Assembly (NCBI GenBank): GCA_032164245.1
Contig: JAVMKO010000005.1
Coordinates: 59,505,442 to 59,569,441, forward strand
Origin: Sternotherus odoratus
Lineage: Eukaryota; Chordata; Testudines; Kinosternidae
DNA length: 64,000 nucleotides
Direction of reading: 5' to 3'
Positions 41,761 to 53,733 of this stretch are shown piece by piece; position 1 is the stretch's first letter; each line of letters begins with the position of its first letter. The translations under genes were made by a program, and so were the position numbers. The notes under the pieces were generated by a model. The model saw only the letters and a program-made list of their open reading frames with translations, did not search any database and was not told the origin of the DNA.

Positions 41761-44700
41761 TAATGGGTGCCTGAACAAAAGGGATGCTAAAGGAAGAGAG
41801 AGAGTTGTATATTTTGTGATATTAAATGTTTACTGTATTGCATTATGGAATGCCAGTTCCCAACTTATTCCCTAGATGTCTTCTGTCCCCATCTCCCTTT
41901 TGTTTTCTCCACTTCTTATCTCTTCTTATGCAGATAGAGTGCTGTCTTCAGTCTCTTTTCTTTGGAACATTGTAGTTTACTCAACTTCCCTACCCTCTTC
42001 ATTGCCTTTTGGAAGAACCAAACTATCAAGTGCATGTGTGCTATTTGTCAAAAGGTGCTAGGGGATTTAGTAAGAAAAAAGTGGAAGGCCCTCACTCAAG
42101 CTTGATTTTTGCCCTGAGAGCATTCCTTTGGCTTGTGTTCCTTGAGTATAAAAGTTATCCTTACAGAATTCCCCACAGTTCCCCTTTCAGTTCTCCTAGT
42201 GCACCCTTTTGAGTGCACAAGATACTGAGGATTTGTCATTGCAATTCTAAAGCTGACAAAATATTAGAACTTTATAGCTTGCTTAATTAACACCACATTT
42301 TAAGGTCTATTTTAAGCTGTCTTCCTTCAGTATGAACCATTTGATCAGTTTCCAAAAATGCAAAGTAATCATATTTGATTGCATGTTGGCATCTGTAATT
42401 AACTTAGGTGTTAGCAGTGATACCAAATGTTATGTAATTTAAAAAGAACTGATTGGTGAACTCATACAGAAAGAGCAACAGTTTAAATATATCATCCATA
42501 ATATTTTTAATTCACGATCAACTAATTTTTATTTCTTGCTTGTATTTCTGCCTCGTCAATTTAGCCAGGTCAACTTAAACAGATGTTAAATATGTGAGTT
42601 AATGTACTTTCCTGCTAAACCACCATTCACAGTTATGTTATATTTTATTGTAAAAGAATAAAGCCTTTATACTTGAGGTCTATTAAAAAACTTACTTTGA
42701 TTTTTCCAATTGATTACTGGGATGAGACTAAAACTTTCAAGTCACTTTATAAATAGTGCCACACAAGAAGCTTCAGAAAAATCAGTTAGAACTATAGTTA
42801 TGGATTCATGAGACCTCTGGAATTTCCTACTTCCAACAGGACTGGAAATATTGCCACAACTGCTTTTGTTGTATTTTGACACGGCCAGTTTTAGTCCTGG
42901 TTGGAGCCAGGATGTGCTTTAGATAACCAAATGTCAATAACAGGAAGGAAAAAATAGTTCACCTTTCTGGAAATTTCAAGTTCTGGGTTGAGTTTGAGCA
43001 AACATTTTGAATGACCCTTATCCAAAGTAGTTTGCCCATCCCAAATGCAACCTTTATTGATCTATGGGTTTCTGAATCCCTGGTGAACTAGTGGGATGGA
43101 CTGTGCATCACAGGTTTATTTTACTTTTGCCAGATTTCACAAAAGTGAAATTTACAGGGTAATGCCAGACTTAAGCTTAGGCAAAGGAAGAATCCACTTC
43201 ATCTTCTTATATGCAACATAAGCCTTCCAACTCACAGACCGACAAATGGGATCTTAATGGCAGGCAGTTTACCACCAGACTCCCAGTTCCTCTCTTCTCC
43301 TTCCTCCCTTCCCAATGTATTGTCTGGCATCAGAATCTGAGTTGAAAGAGTCATGCCCTGAGCTCCCCCTCTGGAAATTTTGAACTATGCTTTAGTACAG
43401 AGTCCTGCAGATCATAAAATCATTCTATATTACAGATATTGATCATTTGTATTTTTCATCAGTCTTCCCTAAAGGTATATTTTGGTAGTTGGTAGGTTTG
43501 TCCACTAATGATTGTCCCATTGTATGTTGAATAGCAATTGAGTGATGTTTAAGTGTCAAAAATGCATCAATCATATCTTTCTTCTGGTTTTGATCCTGAG
43601 GTTCTCAGAAGTTGTGGTGAAATAAATGGTGGTGTAACTGGTTATAAGTGGTTTTGTAACTTGCATTAGGTTGGAAAAAGTGGTGCATTACAGGAGGCCA
43701 AACATGTGCCAAGTCCAGCCATGTGCAGAGGTTAGTGAAAGTTAGGAAACATTCTTCCCCCCGTTTTCCAGCCTGTAAACTGACAGCAGCCCCTCCACTG
43801 AAACGCCATATGTTTTGGGAAGAGAGCTGTGACCATCCAGAGAGATATGCATCTTACTCCTTTGATAAATCCACATAATTTGGGCTGTGAGACAGAGATT
43901 AGGGGTAAAAAAAGAAGTGGGTAAACTAACCTCAACTTCATATTCCTCGACTACACTACTGCTGCAGTTCCCCATAGAAGTTAATGTTATCTCCTGCAGC
44001 ATTCACTTAAAACTTCAGCTTTCAACCCTTTTAGACAGCTGACAAGTTTCCCTTTAGAAGTGACTGTATTTCATTGGTAGGTAGAGTGATTCGTGTGTGT
44101 GTGTGTGTGTGTGAGTGAGAGAGAGAGAGAGAGAGAAAGTGTATACTATATATTTATGGAGATGGAGGAAAGTGTAATTATCCATGTTTGTTTCTATGCT
44201 CTTCCCTCTCTCACCTTCTCTTACCCTCATTGTCATCCTTTTTTCCTTCCCTCTCCCCTTCTTTCCCAGCTCTCCCTTTTCTTTCATTGTACTACTTTAT
44301 TCTCCCCGACACACTTTTCCCCCATTGCTAAATTTCCAATGATTTTTTCCAACCATTTATTTAAAGCTTTTTTTCCAACCATTTACTTAAAGCTGCTAGC
44401 CTTCCTGTCTTGCAAAGTCAGCTGTTTTTGGAGGCAGCACATCCTGTGTGTGATTTGTAGATGCACTGACTCAGCAAAACTATGGAGCAATTGCAAAGGC
44501 ATTGGCCCAAGAGAATTAAAAACATGTCTATTATTTCCACAGGGACTATCTTGTTAACAAGATGCCAAGTCTCAAGGAGACAGAACAATGAAGTACAACA
44601 AGGTTTGCGTTAGTAGACTGGCACAGGATAAGGCATCACAAAATATACAATACTCACTACCCTCTTAAGATAGAAACATCTAAGACAATTATTCTATAAA

Positions 44701-45949
44701 GTCTACATAAGATACGTTGTGAATTATCTTAGAAAAACCTAAAGCTTCATTGAATTTACTTTCCTATGAGTAGTTTTTGACGATCCCAAACACTAATATA
44801 CACGACAGTGACTAGTACATATTAGTACTGTAGTTGGTTACTTGGGGGCAATACATGCAGTGACTATTAGACGAGGGGATGGTAGGAATAGACATTTACT
44901 GATTTGCCAAGGGAAGTAGATACCTTGGAGCCAGCCCCCCTTATGTAACACAAAATGTGTGGTGTGTAACTAGAGACATTTAAAAAGGGGTTTTATTAAG
45001 AGCTTTAATTCAATTACATGAGATGTGATTCCAAGATATTGAATGACCGTATACTCAGACAATAAAACAACGCATAGGAGAAATATATCATTAGGACATT
45101 CTAAGTGGTATAGTTCTGGGCACAATTCCCTAGGAAATTTGGAGACTTTATAATTCCTTATCTAAATGCTTGATACACCAGAAATGTGGATTATATTTCG
45201 TTTGCAGAATGCAAAGCATTTTTGGTCCATAGACTGCCATCTTTAAAATCAAACAAAACTTTCATCTCCATTTATCATCATTTCAGCTGTAGATGAGACT
45301 TCCTGTACCATGCTTTCATCCCTTATGGTATTGGTGCCTTATAAAAGAAATCTGCATTCTTGGTAGCAGTAAAGAGAATTAAATGCCAAAAGCTATAATT
45401 TTTTGTCTGATTCATTTTGGCACAGTATTGATCCCCATAACAAGGCCCTGTATGTATTGCTGTTCTAATAAGGGTTCAGTATAATGTGCCTCCTCTTATT
45501 AGGGGACCATAAGAGATCTGTAACACATTCGTTCTGGACTAAGATTTGGCAAACATAGTCTGAGTTCAGCACACATTATCATACTAGATTTCCAGGAATG
45601 AAAGAGTTTCTTTTAAATGGGGGAGGAGGAGGAGAGTCAAGATTTCAGATTTTAAAATGCTTCATTCTACCTATATACCCCAACTCTGGTTTTGCATTTT
45701 TTTTAAAGTGACATTTTGTAAACAGTTGCTCAAAAGAGAACTTAATGTTCATTAAAATAAAATCTGCCCATTTTGCAAATGCACAGAATTCCTTTTTAAA
45801 ATGTTAAACTCACAATAGGGTATAATAGTGTCAAAGTTTAATACTCTTATTGAGAAACTTATTTTCCTTTCCAACTACCAGTAATAATATATGATACTTA
45901 TACATTGTATTTCGCCTTCCAGGCACTTACTTAACCTGTAAATTACAGC
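41761..45949. other. Unannotated stretch
   Basis: AT-rich with no supported gene. A (GT)n(GA)n microsatellite lies at 44093-44137; the 154-codon frame starting in it at 44093 is a microsatellite artefact. A near-tandem 'tttttccaaccatttatttaaagc' duplication (19-20 matching bases) occurs at 44345 and 44370. Confidence 0.45.
44093..44137. repeat. (GT)n(GA)n compound microsatellite
   Basis: GT run of about 20 bases followed by a GA run of about 24 bases. Confidence 0.9.
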
Positions 45950-46027
45950 AAGGATTTTCACAGATGGGGAAACTGAGGAAGAGACAATTATTGTAAGTGA
46001 CTTGTTAAAGCCATTGTGAGAGTCAAT
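45950..46027 (-). repeat. MIR-type SINE remnant
   Basis: 'cacagatggggaaactgagg' followed by 'gtaagtgacttgttaaagcc', the antisense MIR core in worn form. Confidence 0.55.
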
Positions 46028-46030
46028 GTC

Positions 46031-46215
46031 AGAGGCCTTGCTTACACACAAATTTGCACCATTGGAACTACATGTCTTTTTTAACTGATCTTAACTGATG
46101 CAGGTTTGAGTGTAGACACTCTTCTTTTGGTTGAAAAGGCTTATTTCAATTTAATTTAATTGTTTTTACAGGATTAAGTTAAATGGAATTAATTGCCTTT
46201 TAAACCACAATAACT
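46031..46215. mobile_element. Worn MITE fragment
   Basis: Starts 'aggccttgcttacacacaaa', similar to the 'aggccttgtctacac' end of the MITE at 38022-38250. It contains 'tgagtgtagacactc' and 'attgccttttaaaccacaat'. The right end is not resolved. Confidence 0.4.
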
Positions 46216-47964
46216 GTCTGTAGTCCACAGAGATATTCTCAGAGAGGAGCAGATGACAAGTCCATCTACTGCAGTTCCTGGCCTCTGACAGTGGACACAC
46301 CAGATACCTCAGAGGAAGGTGTGACTCCTACAGTTGGCAGAGGTGGGAGAATCTGCCCCACACTTTTAGGTCTCCTAAGGAATGAAGTTGAATATCTCTT
46401 CCAAAATGATTGTTAATGTTAACTATTCTAACACTTGATATTCTTGTTGGTTATATAAATGCCAATCCATTTTTTTTAAATTTTGCTTGGCCTTCATGAC
46501 TTCCTGTGGCAGTGAGCCTGTAGTCTATATACACATTGTATGAAGAAATGCCCCTTTATCTGTTTTGAATTTGTCACCAGCTTCATGTTCAACAGTAATT
46601 GTCATTCTGGAGGTAGCTCTCTATTTATGGCAGTGTGTAACATACACATGCTGCATGCCCTGCTAGCATGGGCATAAATAGCAGTGAAAGGCTCCAGCAA
46701 TGGAGAAAAGCTCTGGCAGGAGGACATAGTGGGGGAAAAGCTCTGGGAGCTCCCCTATGTTGAAGCCTTTCCGTGCTGCCTCCCCCTGCTAGAATCTCTC
46801 CTCTCTGCCAGAGCCTTTCATTGTGGTGTGTAGCTACACGTGTAGTGCCTGTACTCTGCACACTCCAGTAAATGTAGCCTGAGAGCACCAACATAAATGC
46901 CAGTTGTTGTGTGGGGAGGGTTACATGACCACCATTTTGTTAGGCACTAGATTGAAACCAATTTCACCTGGACCAATACGCTGATTATATTTCCTGATAG
47001 TAAAATCATTTTAGGTTAAAATTAATGTCTCTCTTTGAAGCTATTGTATCATCTACTAAGGAGAAAGAAAATTATATGTTACAATAACTCTTATTCTAGT
47101 CAAATCCTCACTCATGAGTATATGGTGCAGAATTCAAGCAAACTAGACTTTTGATTTCACAAGTCAATGACTCTATTAGATAATACAATTAGTGTGATCA
47201 ATTTTTGCTTTTACTCCACTTATGTTTAAACTTTTAAAGGTGTGTGTGCGGGAGTGTATGCTGCTCATATCTAAAATCTTTATAGGTGAAAATTTTAAAC
47301 ATTGTATTTCTAATGCAGTGCTTGGTGAAACACACAGGATACTGTCCACCCTAATCTTCAGTGTCATCTGCATGCAGTATATGAAGAAGTCTGTCTTTCC
47401 TCATTTGCTCAGTGAGATAATTTGACTAATAACCTTTGTACAGTTCAGGGACTTCATTGCTTTATGAATACAGTTTCTGGAGAGCATAGATTTAAAGTGA
47501 GATGTCTAACTGCAGTAGTGCCTCAGGGCAATATTTTCTCATTAATGGATGACTTAATGATTGTCATTGAAGGGACCCTAATAGTATCAGAAGTAAACGT
47601 CATATCCTTCTCTCTCTCTCATACTGATATGGAGACACATCATTAATTCCCACAGACAATTCACAGAACTATGCAAATTGATGCACTCTTATTAGAAGAC
47701 AATGTCTGAAATGTTGTCCATTATCAATTTAATATTTCAAGTTCCTGTTCCCAATTAGTGGGATCCAAGCGTGGAGACATTTTAATCAAGACAGTATTAC
47801 AGATTGTACAAATGAGGCAAACTCAGTGAAAGAATTTGATCTCCACTGAATTTCAGCGCCATTGTATATCCATGCGTTTTATTGGGCTGATATTCAGAGC
47901 TCAAGTAAAAGTAATGTAACCACCCCAAATACATATTAATGAAACCTTCATGCTTTGTTTTATA
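46216..47964. other. Unannotated stretch
   Basis: No gene or clear repeat; frames at 46625-46894 and 47222-47425 have no motif. Confidence 0.4.
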
Positions 47965-50125
47965 TTTTACTAGCAAAAGTGTCCGGCGTTGCTCGGGTCA
48001 GTCGGAGGTGGGGAGGGGGCAGACAGCTGACACCCCCTGACCAACCCCAACACCCACACCTCACCCCTCACCCACCCCCCCAGACCAAACCCGACACCCC
48101 CCGGCTCACTTACCCCCCAACCAAACCCGACACCCCCACCTGACCCCCCCCCAACCAAACCCGACACCCCCACCTGACCCCCCCCCGACCAAACCCGACA
48201 CCCCCACCTCACCCCCCGACCAAACCCGACACCCCCACCTCACCCCCTGAGCAAACCCGACACCCCCACCTCACCCGCCAACCGAACAGTGTATTTAATA
48301 ATCTGTGTGCTACACAGTGCACCGTGAGCCGGGGGGCTGTCGGGTTTGGTCTGGGGGGGGTGGGAAGTTGTCGGGGTGGGTGAGGGGTGAGGTGTGGGTG
48401 TTGGGGTTGGTCAGGGGGTTTTGCGGTTGGTGGGGGGGGTGAGGTGGGGGTGTCGGGTTCGGTCGGGGGGTAAGTGAGCCAGGGGGTGTCGGGTTTGGTC
48501 TGGGGGGGTGGGAAGGTGTCAGGGTGGGTGAGGGGTGAGGTGTGGGTGTTGCGGTTGGTCAGGGGGTGTTGCGGTTGGTGGGGGGTGAGGTGGGGGTGTC
48601 GGTTTGCTTGGGGGGGTGAGGTGGGGGTGTCGGGTTCGGTCTGGGGGTGTTGCGATTGGTGGAGGGGTGAAGTGGGGGTGTTGGGTTCGGTCGGGGGGTA
48701 AGTGAACCGGTGGGGGTGCCGGGGTTGGTCTGGGGGGGTGGGAAGTTGTCGGGGTGGGTGAGGTGTGGGTGTTGGGGTTGTTCAGGGGGTGTCGGGTTTG
48801 CTTGGGGGGGGTGAGGTGGGGGTGTCGGGTTCGGTCGGGGAGTAAGTGAGCCGGGGAGGGGGTTCGGGTTTGGTCTGGGGGGGTGGGAAGGTGTCGGGGT
48901 GGGTGAGGGGTGAGGTGTGGGTGTTGGGGTTGGTCAGGGGGTGTTGCGGTTGGTGGGGGTGTGAGGTGGGGGTGTCGGGTTTGCTTGGGGGGGTGAGGTG
49001 GGGGTGTCGGGTTCGGTCGGGGGTAAGTGAGCCAGGGGGTGTCGGGTTTGGTCTGGGGGTGTTGCGATTGGTGGGGGGGTGAGGTGGGGGTGTTGGGTTC
49101 GGTCGGGGGGTAAGTGAGCCAGGGGGTGTCGGGTTTGGTCTGGGGGGTGGGAAGGTGTCGGGGTGGGTGAGGGGTGAGGTGTGAGTGTTGGGGTTGGTCA
49201 GGGGGTGTTGCGGTTGGTGGGGGGGTGAGGTGGCGGTGTCGGGTTTGGTCGGGGGGTAAGTGAGCCGGGGGGGGGGGGTGTCGGGTTTGGTCTGGGCACC
49301 CACCCCGACACCTTCCCCCCCCCAGACCAAACCCAACACCCACACCTCACCCCTCACCCACCCCGACACCTTCCCACCCCCCCTCACCCCTCACCCACCC
49401 CGACACCTTCCCACCCCCCCAGACCAACCCCGACACCCCCTGGCTCACTTACCCCCCGACCAAACCCGACACCCCCACCTGACCCCCCCCAAGCAAACCC
49501 AACACCCCCACCTCACCCCCTGACCGAACCCGACACCCCCACCTCACCCCCCGACCGAACCCGACACCCCCACCTCACCCCTTGAGCAAACCCGACACCC
49601 CCACCTCACCCGCCCGAGCAAACCCGACACCCCCACTTCACCCCCCGACCGAACCCGACACCCCCACCTCACTTACCGTCCCACCAAACCCAACTCGGAT
49701 CCGTCGCAGGGGGGGGGGGCAGAGCCGAGGGATTCCGGGGACCTTCACAGGTGGGGGGGGGGCACAGAGCTGATGGATTCCAGGGTTCCGTTGGGAGGGG
49801 GAGGGGCAGAGAACTGAGGGATCTCTGGGGTTCCGTTGGAGGAGGGAGGGGTGAGCTGAGCGAGTGCGGTGTCTGTTGGAGGGGGTATTATGACATCATC
49901 AGCACCTAACCGCCCAGCTGATGTGATTGGCCCTGAAAGACTTTCACCCCTGGGGGGCGTCAGAGGTGAGATCCGAAAATTTTTCGACCCTTACCAGCAT
50001 CTAGACCCCAAGACCCCTAACTGTACCAAATTTCATGTCTCTGGCTCAAACGGTGCGGGAGGAGTTCGCTGTCATACATACATACATACATACATACATA
50101 CACCACTTGACTTTTATATATATAG
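47965..50125. mobile_element. Unclassified repeat element filled with a minisatellite
   Basis: The left edge 'actagcaaaagtgtccggcg' followed by 'ttgctcggg' and the right edge 'caccacttgacttttatata' are typical of a dispersed element family that I cannot classify with confidence. Near the right end, 'accaaatttcatgtctctgg' and 'ctcaaacggtgcgggagga' recall the 3' region of such elements, followed by a (CATA)n run at 50073-50100. About 1.7 kb of the interior is the G/C-asymmetric minisatellite. The AT-rich ends could be inverted repeats, but low complexity prevents a firm claim. Confidence 0.5.
48021..49690. repeat. G-rich/C-rich minisatellite in inverted blocks
   Basis: Three blocks: C-rich on the plus strand (48021-48290), G-rich (48318-49290), C-rich again (49297-49690). 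The phrases 'gtgtcgggtttggtctgggg', 'gggtgaggtgggggtgtcgg' and 'ggggtaagtgagccgg' recur many times, giving a composite unit of roughly 180-200 bp. The flanking blocks are reverse complements of the middle one, so the array is palindromic overall. A unique spacer ('tttaataatctgtgtgctac') lies at 48293-48312. Runs of 4-9 G occur every 10-20 bases. All long frames here (for example 274 codons on the minus strand at 48519-49343) are Pro/Thr/His repeats and not genes. Confidence 0.9.
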
Positions 50126-53115
50126 ATATATGCGGGGAGAGAGGGGGGCAAAGAAAGTGTGAGTAAGCATTTGGGAGTTGAATGAATAATTTAAAACAAA
50201 GAGCCAAATTCTAATACCCTTACACAAGTTTAGTAGTAGTAACTTACTCCATAATCATCCCATTGACTTCATTAGTTCTACTCATGGTGTAACATACTAT
50301 TGAAAGTGAGTAGTAAGTATATTAGAGTCAAGATTCATAATTTAGGGCCAGATTCTTTTTCATAATGGAATATCTGCTCATTCTGAAATGTTGTACGCTA
50401 AGAATCTGATCGTGAATTCAGTTTTAAATTAAGCATATATGACATCTTGTGGTGTTTTTATCTCCAGAATGGACAAGCTTGCAGCCACTAGAATCATAAA
50501 TATTTGCATGAGAAAATTAAAAATCTGGTGTCTGTATACTACTGTATGTAAATGATGATTTTCTTGAAGCAATAGCAAACACTTAATGCTGTGACATTTG
50601 CAAGTGACATAATTAAGAATGCAAAATGGGTTGCCATTATAGCATGTGTTTTCAGATGCTCATACTTTTTTTGTTTGGGTTTTTTTTAAAAAAAAAATAT
50701 TTACCTTGTGTGTTTAATCTTCGCCATTCTTGGGATGAGCCCAAAATTGAGTTTTCTGAAATTGGAGTTTGGGGAATATTGCTACTGTTTTGCACATCCA
50801 CCAATAACTTGACATCTACGCCTATGAAAATGTAATCTAATGGTTAGATTGTGACTTTGGGAACAGAGCTCAGCAAGGGGCAGTGCCTAAAATATACCCC
50901 AGATTAGCGCTGCTAGACATTGTAATTCAGAAACAACTCTCTTGTCTCCTCCTTTCTTCAATGGGATTGGCAAGGTAGTAATTTACTGCTGTAAATTTTA
51001 CAACACCCTCTCCTATGTCCTTCTACTGCATTGGCTAGCAATTGGGAAGATGGGGTGATGAAGTTGAGGATCCACCTACCTCTTCGAGAGATGGAATAAG
51101 CAGGCATGTAAAGTGCTGGATCAAAGGTTCAGCTAGCATGCAAGAGACTTCCTGCCTTGCAGCATGAATTACTTCAATCTCACTGGGTTTCTGGAAAAAA
51201 TGATCCTCCCTCCTTCCCTGCAAGGCAGGTTGAAAGTGAAGATCCAGGGCTGTAATAAAAGAAGAAATTATATGTATTGCAACTACTGTGGTGGGCAAAG
51301 TGACTTGTGCCAATGAAACTTTCTCAAGTCTTGACTCCAGCTTTTTACAAAGTTGTAAAACATTCCATTAATCTCTCTCCCCACTACTGTTTTTCTTCAC
51401 CCCTCCCCTTTTTCACACATTAGCGTTTTGTCATCCTCAATGGAAGCAAAAAGGCCAGAAAGCCTGATTCTTAGGGTATTTCCAGTTTAAATGGAAGAAA
51501 AGACTAACTATAAAGCCCAAAAGAGAGCCTGTTCTTTTGAGAGTCCAGTCCAATTTTTTGCACATCCAAGAGTTTTATGTGCTTCATCTAGGCTACAAAC
51601 ATCTGAGCTTCTGAGTATTTAATTGCATATCTAAAATGAAATGAACCTTTTTCAGCCTTCTAATACTGGGTCATTTATACTATAAAAGGCCATTTATTTT
51701 TTTTAAATCCACCCGTGAGTTGTTGGGAGAAAAATATGTTCCCTCTTCTGAAATCTTACCCGCACCTCTGGCTTTGCAATTGTTGCAGCCCTTTGATTTC
51801 TTTTTTTTTTTCTGATTATCCTAAAGATGATGACGATAATCTTCTCCCTCTCTGCTCTGTTTGGATGTTAAATTTTGTAGAGCTTTGCAGCTTTTGACAA
51901 TCTGGGTTGCATGATGAAACTTCTGTACCAATTACCTGGTTTGCTGTGAAAACTTGGTGAAGTGAAACTAAGATTTTTTTGTGCTGTTAACTCGTCTTTG
52001 CATAAAGAGCTCCATGCTCTCATACAGATTTGAAATGGATTTTATGTACAGACGAGACACACATATTCCACCTGTTCATCTCAGCTCTTCTGACATGCTT
52101 CTTGCCAGCTTTTATCTTCCCCTAAGGAAGTCACTTTGTATTCCCAATCTGAGGTTCTGATTCTAAGAGTACCAGCCCATCCTGAGTTCTGGCCGCCGAA
52201 GCAATATTTTACTGCACACATCATCATCTCTCAAACTTGGAGTTTCTCATTAGTATGCAGCATAACTATGGTGTCTCTGTACAAGCTTTGATACATCAAA
52301 AATTGGATTACCTCATTTGTCCAAATGGCGGACTTCCTCCCTGGCAGATTAGGGTTAAAAAAGGCTCTGCATAAGAAAATGGAGTTAAAATGGCATATTT
52401 TCCCTTTAAATAAAAATTAAATCAATCTGCTATTAATATCCTCTTAAACACTGTTCTTTAGTAACAATGAAAAAGGATAGTGGCAGATGTAATGTTACAA
52501 AGTGTTAGTTTTCATTAGAAGTCTCCTTTTTTTGGTATCCATTGAAGAGCTAATATGATATTTTCCTGGGAAAGTGAGGGAATAGTAAATAAGATCTGCC
52601 CACACTGTTTGGTATTAGAATTCAAACTTGCTGACTTTGCAGCTTCACTTTATAACTTCTATTAAGGGGGTTTTATATCATTTAAAGGAGGCTGTTTCCC
52701 AGCATCCACATTTTTAGCACACTAGCTTCTGTGTAGCTTCCCAAATCACCTCTCCATGTCTTGCTTAGTTGCTTTTCCACATTAAAAACCATAAAACTTC
52801 CTTGTGAATAGACACAGGAACAGTTATCTTGCAGTTTTTCATCGAACTGTCTGTTCCAGTTCACTACCTTAAACAGACTTTTGGCTGGATCTAGACTTGC
52901 ATCAGGTTTCCCATCAACTTGTTTTTGGAAATTAAAATATCAATTAATCAAAAGATCTAGCAATGTTACTTCACATTACATAACAAAATATAGCACCACA
53001 TCCTCTGAAAGGGAAGTCACTGTGAAAAAGTTCCCAGGCCAAGATTTTCAGAGCAACTAGTGATTTTTGGGTGCCCGTCATGAGATACATCCCTAGGGCA
53101 TTATTTTTAGCAAAG
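50126..53115. other. Unannotated stretch
   Basis: AT-rich. Worn palindromic-family traces near 50210-50350 ('cccattgacttcattagttc'), a T/A run at 50678-50699, and an old-repeat trace near 53039 ('ccaagattttcagagcaact'). No gene supported. Confidence 0.4.
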
Positions 53116-53531
53116 TACCGTATTTTCCGGTGTATAAGACGACTTTTTAACCCAGGAAAATCTTCTCAAAAGTCGGGGGTCATCTTATACGCCGGGTGTC
53201 GTCTTACAGGGCGGGTGCTGAAACTTCCGAGCCGGACTGGAGAATCTGCGGTCACCGCATATGGTGGGGGGAGCTCAAAAACGGCCGCGGCCGCATCCCC
53301 GCCGTATGTGGCGATCGTATGAAAGCAGCAAGGGTGGCGCTGTACAAGTACGGTAGAAGAAAATCCACTCACCAGGATTCGTGGAAAGAAGTGACTTAAC
53401 GCGGTCCCGATGACAAGGTGAGGGGGCGCCTCACCGGGAAGGTGTAAGTGAAGGGCGGAGCAAGCTGCTGGCGTCCGGGACGCCCGGGGAATGGAAAAAA
53501 GAGAGAGAGCGGCGATGTGCTCAGCAAAACA

Positions 53532-53709
53532 CGCCTCTTTCACCTGTCTGGCCCGCCCTTGTATCCTATTGCCGTACCTCCTTCTCTGCCTCTCAGATCT
53601 CACTCCTGAGGACTGCAGTGAAGCGGCGCAGGCGCGCATGTGCGAGATCTGAGAGGCAGAGAAGGAGGTAATAGGATACAAGGGCGGGCCAGACGGGTGA
53701 AAGAGGCAT
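53532..53709. repeat. Long hairpin in the pogo 5' region
   Basis: Left arm 53532-53603 and right arm 53641-53709 are reverse complements over about 68 bp apart from a four-base insertion near 53571 and a few mismatches ('ctggcccgcccttgtatcct' left, its complement right). The loop of about 37 bases holds 'ctgaggactgcagtgaagcg'. Confidence 0.85.
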
Positions 53710-53733
53710 GTTTGCGCTACCGCTCTGATAGTC

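Noticed and set aside
44093..44557. 154-codon frame beginning in a microsatellite
   Set aside because: Starts as (CV)n and (ER)n from GT/GA repeats and continues into T/C-rich sequence without any domain.
48519..49387. Long minus-strand frames (274 and 201 codons) rich in Pro, Thr, His
   Set aside because: They translate the C-rich minisatellite in two overlapping frames; the protein is pure repeat and the frame stays open only because the unit lacks stops.
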